A program made the translations under genes and the position numbers. This document shows positions 62,254 through 64,000 of a DNA stretch of 64,000 nt, in pieces. The number at the start of each line of letters is the position of its first letter. The stretch's first letter is position 1. The DNA is from Bacillota bacterium. GTDB taxonomy: Bacteria > Bacillota > SHA-98 > Ch115 > JABLXJ01. The stretch spans positions 145,952-209,951 of the forward strand of contig JABLXJ010000005.1 in the NCBI GenBank assembly GCA_013178125.1. The letters run 5' to 3'. The notes under the pieces are model-generated. The model ran no database searches. It saw nothing but the letters and a program-made list of their open reading frames with translations, and had not been told where the DNA came from.

Positions 62254-63720
62254 ATGGGTGATGAATGGAAAGGGCCGCTTGAAAAGATAGATGAGCACAG
62301 GTGGTTGATTCCCAGATCTTATAAGGATGGTATGCGAGTTCCAGGGCTGATATATGCCGATGAACGTCACCTGGACCAGATAAAAGGCGACCAGGCCCCC
62401 GAACAGGTCGCCAACGTGGCTTACCTGCCCGGGATCGTCGGATGCTCGCTGGGGATGCCGGACATTCACTGGGGTTACGGATTTGCCATCGGGGGTGTTG
62501 CTGCAACCAGGGTTGAGGACGGCGTCATATCCCCGGGTGGCGTGGGCTTCGACATCAACTGCGGGGTAAGGATGCTGAGGACCGGCCTGAGTGAGAAAGA
62601 CGTGCGGCCGAGAATCGAGGAGCTTGTTGGGCGGCTTTTTCACGATATTCCTTCGGGGGCCGGCTCATCAGGCGTCATAAAGCTGGGGCGAGATGACGTG
62701 CAGGAGGTGCTCGTCAAGGGGGCGCGGTGGGCCGTTGAGCACGGTTACGGCTCAACGGAGGATCTTGAATGCACCGAGGAGGGCGGGCAGATGGAGGGCG
62801 CCCTGCCGGAGAAGGTGAGCGATAAGGCTATTAAGCGAGGGATGCCGCAGCTTGGCACGCTCGGGTCCGGGAATCACTTTCTCGAGGTTCAAGTCGTCGA
62901 GGAGATCTATAATCCGGAGGTAGCCGGGGTTCTGGGCCTGGATCGAGGGCAGGTCGTGGTAATGATCCATACGGGTTCCAGGGGGTTTGGCCACCAGGTC
63001 TGCACCGATTATCTTGCCATCATGGAGCGGGCTGTCCGGAAATATGGCATCTTTATCCCTGATAAGCAGCTCGCCTGCGCTCCCCTTGATTCTCCGGAGG
63101 GGCAGGATTATCTCGCTGCCATGGCGTGCGCGGCCAATTACGCATGGGCAAACCGCCAGTGCATAACCTACTGGACGAGGGAGGCCTTTGCCAGGGTCTT
63201 CGGGGCGGGGGCAGGGACTGGTGGGGAACTCGGGATGAGTTTGATTTATGATGTCGCGCATAACATAGCCAAAATCGAGATGCATAATGTTGACGGGAAA
63301 AATATACGGGTATGCGTCCACCGCAAGGGCGCGACCCGCGCCTTTCCTGCAGGCCACCCTGATATCCCCGGTGCCTACCGGTCCATTGGGCAGCCCGTGC
63401 TGATCCCGGGGGATATGGGGAGGAACTCATACCTCCTTATCGGCGCGGAGCAGGCGATGAGGGAGACCTTCGGCTCCACTTGCCATGGCGCAGGGAGGAC
63501 GCTGAGCAGGGGGGCCGCACGGCGTGGTTTGAGCCCCGAGGGTGTAAAGGAGATGCTGCGGGCGCGTGGCATTGTTGCGCTTGCAGCGACCAGGGCATCG
63601 CTGGTCGAGGAAGCGCCCGAGGCCTACAAGGATGTCAACGAGGTCGTTCATACCACCCATGAGGCCGGGATATCCTTGAAGGTCGCGAGAATGCGCCCCA
63701 TCGGGGTAATAAAGGGCTAG
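62254..63720 (+). CDS. rtcB: tRNA-splicing/RNA-repair ligase RtcB
   Basis: 488 residues. '[18 protein letters not shown]' (metal cysteine), '[15 protein letters not shown]', '[16 protein letters not shown]', '[16 protein letters not shown]' and the guanylylated histidine motif '[15 protein letters not shown]' are intact. RtcB joins 2',3'-cyclic phosphate or 3'-phosphate RNA ends to 5'-OH ends using GTP and Mn2+. In bacteria it acts in RNA repair. A 14-base duplication at the start (62238-62265) puts an out-of-frame ATG at 62240 behind the better ribosome site; the true start at 62254 uses GGGTGATG. Confidence 0.96.
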   Translation: MGDEWKGPLEKIDEHRWLIPRSYKDGMRVPGLIYADERHLDQIKGDQAPEQVANVAYLPGIVGCSLGMPDIHWGYGFAIGGVAATRVEDGVISPGGVGFDINCGVRMLRTGLSEKDVRPRIEELVGRLFHDIPSGAGSSGVIKLGRDDVQEVLVKGARWAVEHGYGSTEDLECTEEGGQMEGALPEKVSDKAIKRGMPQLGTLGSGNHFLEVQVVEEIYNPEVAGVLGLDRGQVVVMIHTGSRGFGHQVCTDYLAIMERAVRKYGIFIPDKQLACAPLDSPEGQDYLAAMACAANYAWANRQCITYWTREAFARVFGAGAGTGGELGMSLIYDVAHNIAKIEMHNVDGKNIRVCVHRKGATRAFPAGHPDIPGAYRSIGQPVLIPGDMGRNSYLLIGAEQAMRETFGSTCHGAGRTLSRGAARRGLSPEGVKEMLRARGIVALAATRASLVEEAPEAYKDVNEVVHTTHEAGISLKVARMRPIGVIKG

Positions 63721-63757
63721 GGTTCGGAGCGACAAAGGCTCGATATCGTGAGTAATA

Positions 63758-63852
63758 TTGAGGAATATCCTGTATCATGCTAGTTTTTCGGGGCTAAATC
63801 GTCCTGGAGGGGCATAGACGGTGTTGAGATAGCCTTCAGTACGTGGTATAGT
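63758..63852 (+). promoter_or_regulatory. Tandem promoters of a downstream rRNA operon (predicted)
   Basis: P1: TTGAGG (63758-63763), 17 bases, TAGTTT (63781-63786). P2: TTGAGA (63824-63829), 17 bases, TATAGT (63847-63852). A short hairpin (CTCCC/GGGAG, 63861-63874) follows. No protein-coding gene is seen from 63721 to the edge. Confidence 0.55.
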
Positions 63853-63906
63853 TATCATTGCTCCCAACGGGGAGCGGCAAACGGAGGGACGGCAACGTTT
63901 CTCGAA

Positions 63907-63919
63907 TGCTCCTTGAAAA
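63907..63919 (+). promoter_or_regulatory. boxA-like antitermination sequence
   Basis: TGCTCCTTGAAAA resembles the boxA of Firmicutes rRNA leaders (TGCTCTTTGAAAA), one base different. It implies that a 16S rRNA gene begins just beyond the window; no rRNA sequence itself is visible before 64000. Confidence 0.55.
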
Positions 63920-64000
63920 CTAAGCAGTGATGAGGGACTGAGCGAGTGGTTATGATTAGGCTTGTGGTAGCCAGGTCTGCGGTGGTCGTGGAGCTGGTTA

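Overview
The window comes from a GC-rich, spore-forming member of the Bacillota (Firmicutes), most likely a deep, clostridia- or Limnochordia-like lineage. The evidence is the classic Firmicutes chromosome-origin order (rpmH-rnpA-yidD-yidC-jag-mnmE-mnmG-rsmG-noc-parA-parB on one side, dnaA-dnaN-yaaA-recF-dciA-remB-gyrB-gyrA on the other), exact Spo0J parS and Noc binding sites, a YyaC-type sporulation protein and a GlnR-type nitrogen regulator. Two TolC-family proteins with a MacAB-like pump, plus a bactofilin, suggest a diderm (outer-membrane) Firmicute. The archaeal/eukaryotic-type ProRS and the archease-RtcB pair fit such a lineage.

Layout. 1-7 kb: tail of a ferredoxin-type aldo/keto reductase, then a minus-strand efflux operon tolC2-macA-macB(ATPase)-macB(permease)-tolC1. 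7-8.7 kb: a long gap and a lone methyltransferase with a disturbed 5' end. 8.7-11.4 kb: glnR divergent from amt-glnK, with an exact GlnR box between them. 11.6-18 kb: a HAD phosphatase with low-complexity inserts, phoP/phoR, pstB behind a Pho box, and proS. 18-30.6 kb (minus strand): threonine aldolase, thymidylate kinase, the whole F-type ATP synthase operon, dGTPase and a VanW/G5 protein. 30.9-36.2 kb: YkvI transporter, YyaC, YkuS, a phosphoribosyltransferase, bactofilin and an M23 peptidase. 36.9-49.5 kb: chromosome-partition and RNA-modification genes running away from the origin. 49.5-53.5 kb: a bipartite oriC with DnaA boxes on both sides of dnaA and a GHKL-ATPase/HTH protein inside it. 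53.5-63.7 kb: dnaN to rtcB. The right edge carries promoters and a boxA that look like the leader of an rRNA operon.

The main discovery is that parA (soj) is cut inside its Walker A motif by a 2,181-base group II intron. The reading resumes exactly (GGVG | KST), the intron has a GUGCG 5' end, a 34-nt domain V and an AC 3' end. Its encoded protein keeps an open 447-codon frame and a good thumb/maturase domain but has lost every visible reverse-transcriptase catalytic aspartate. It looks like a splicing-only maturase locked to a chromosome-segregation gene. A second notable feature is the ATP synthase operon: no separate delta subunit exists, and the C-terminal domain of delta is fused to the N-terminus of alpha. 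The beta subunit also carries a roughly 42-residue Gly/Glu-rich insert in its N-terminal barrel.

Regulatory sites that fit their genes: GlnR box before amt-glnK, Pho box before pstB (overlapping the phoR stop), sigma-A promoters before amt, atp, rpmH and gyrB, three parS sites and two Noc sites. All function statements are from reading translated sequence and known families; no searches were run.
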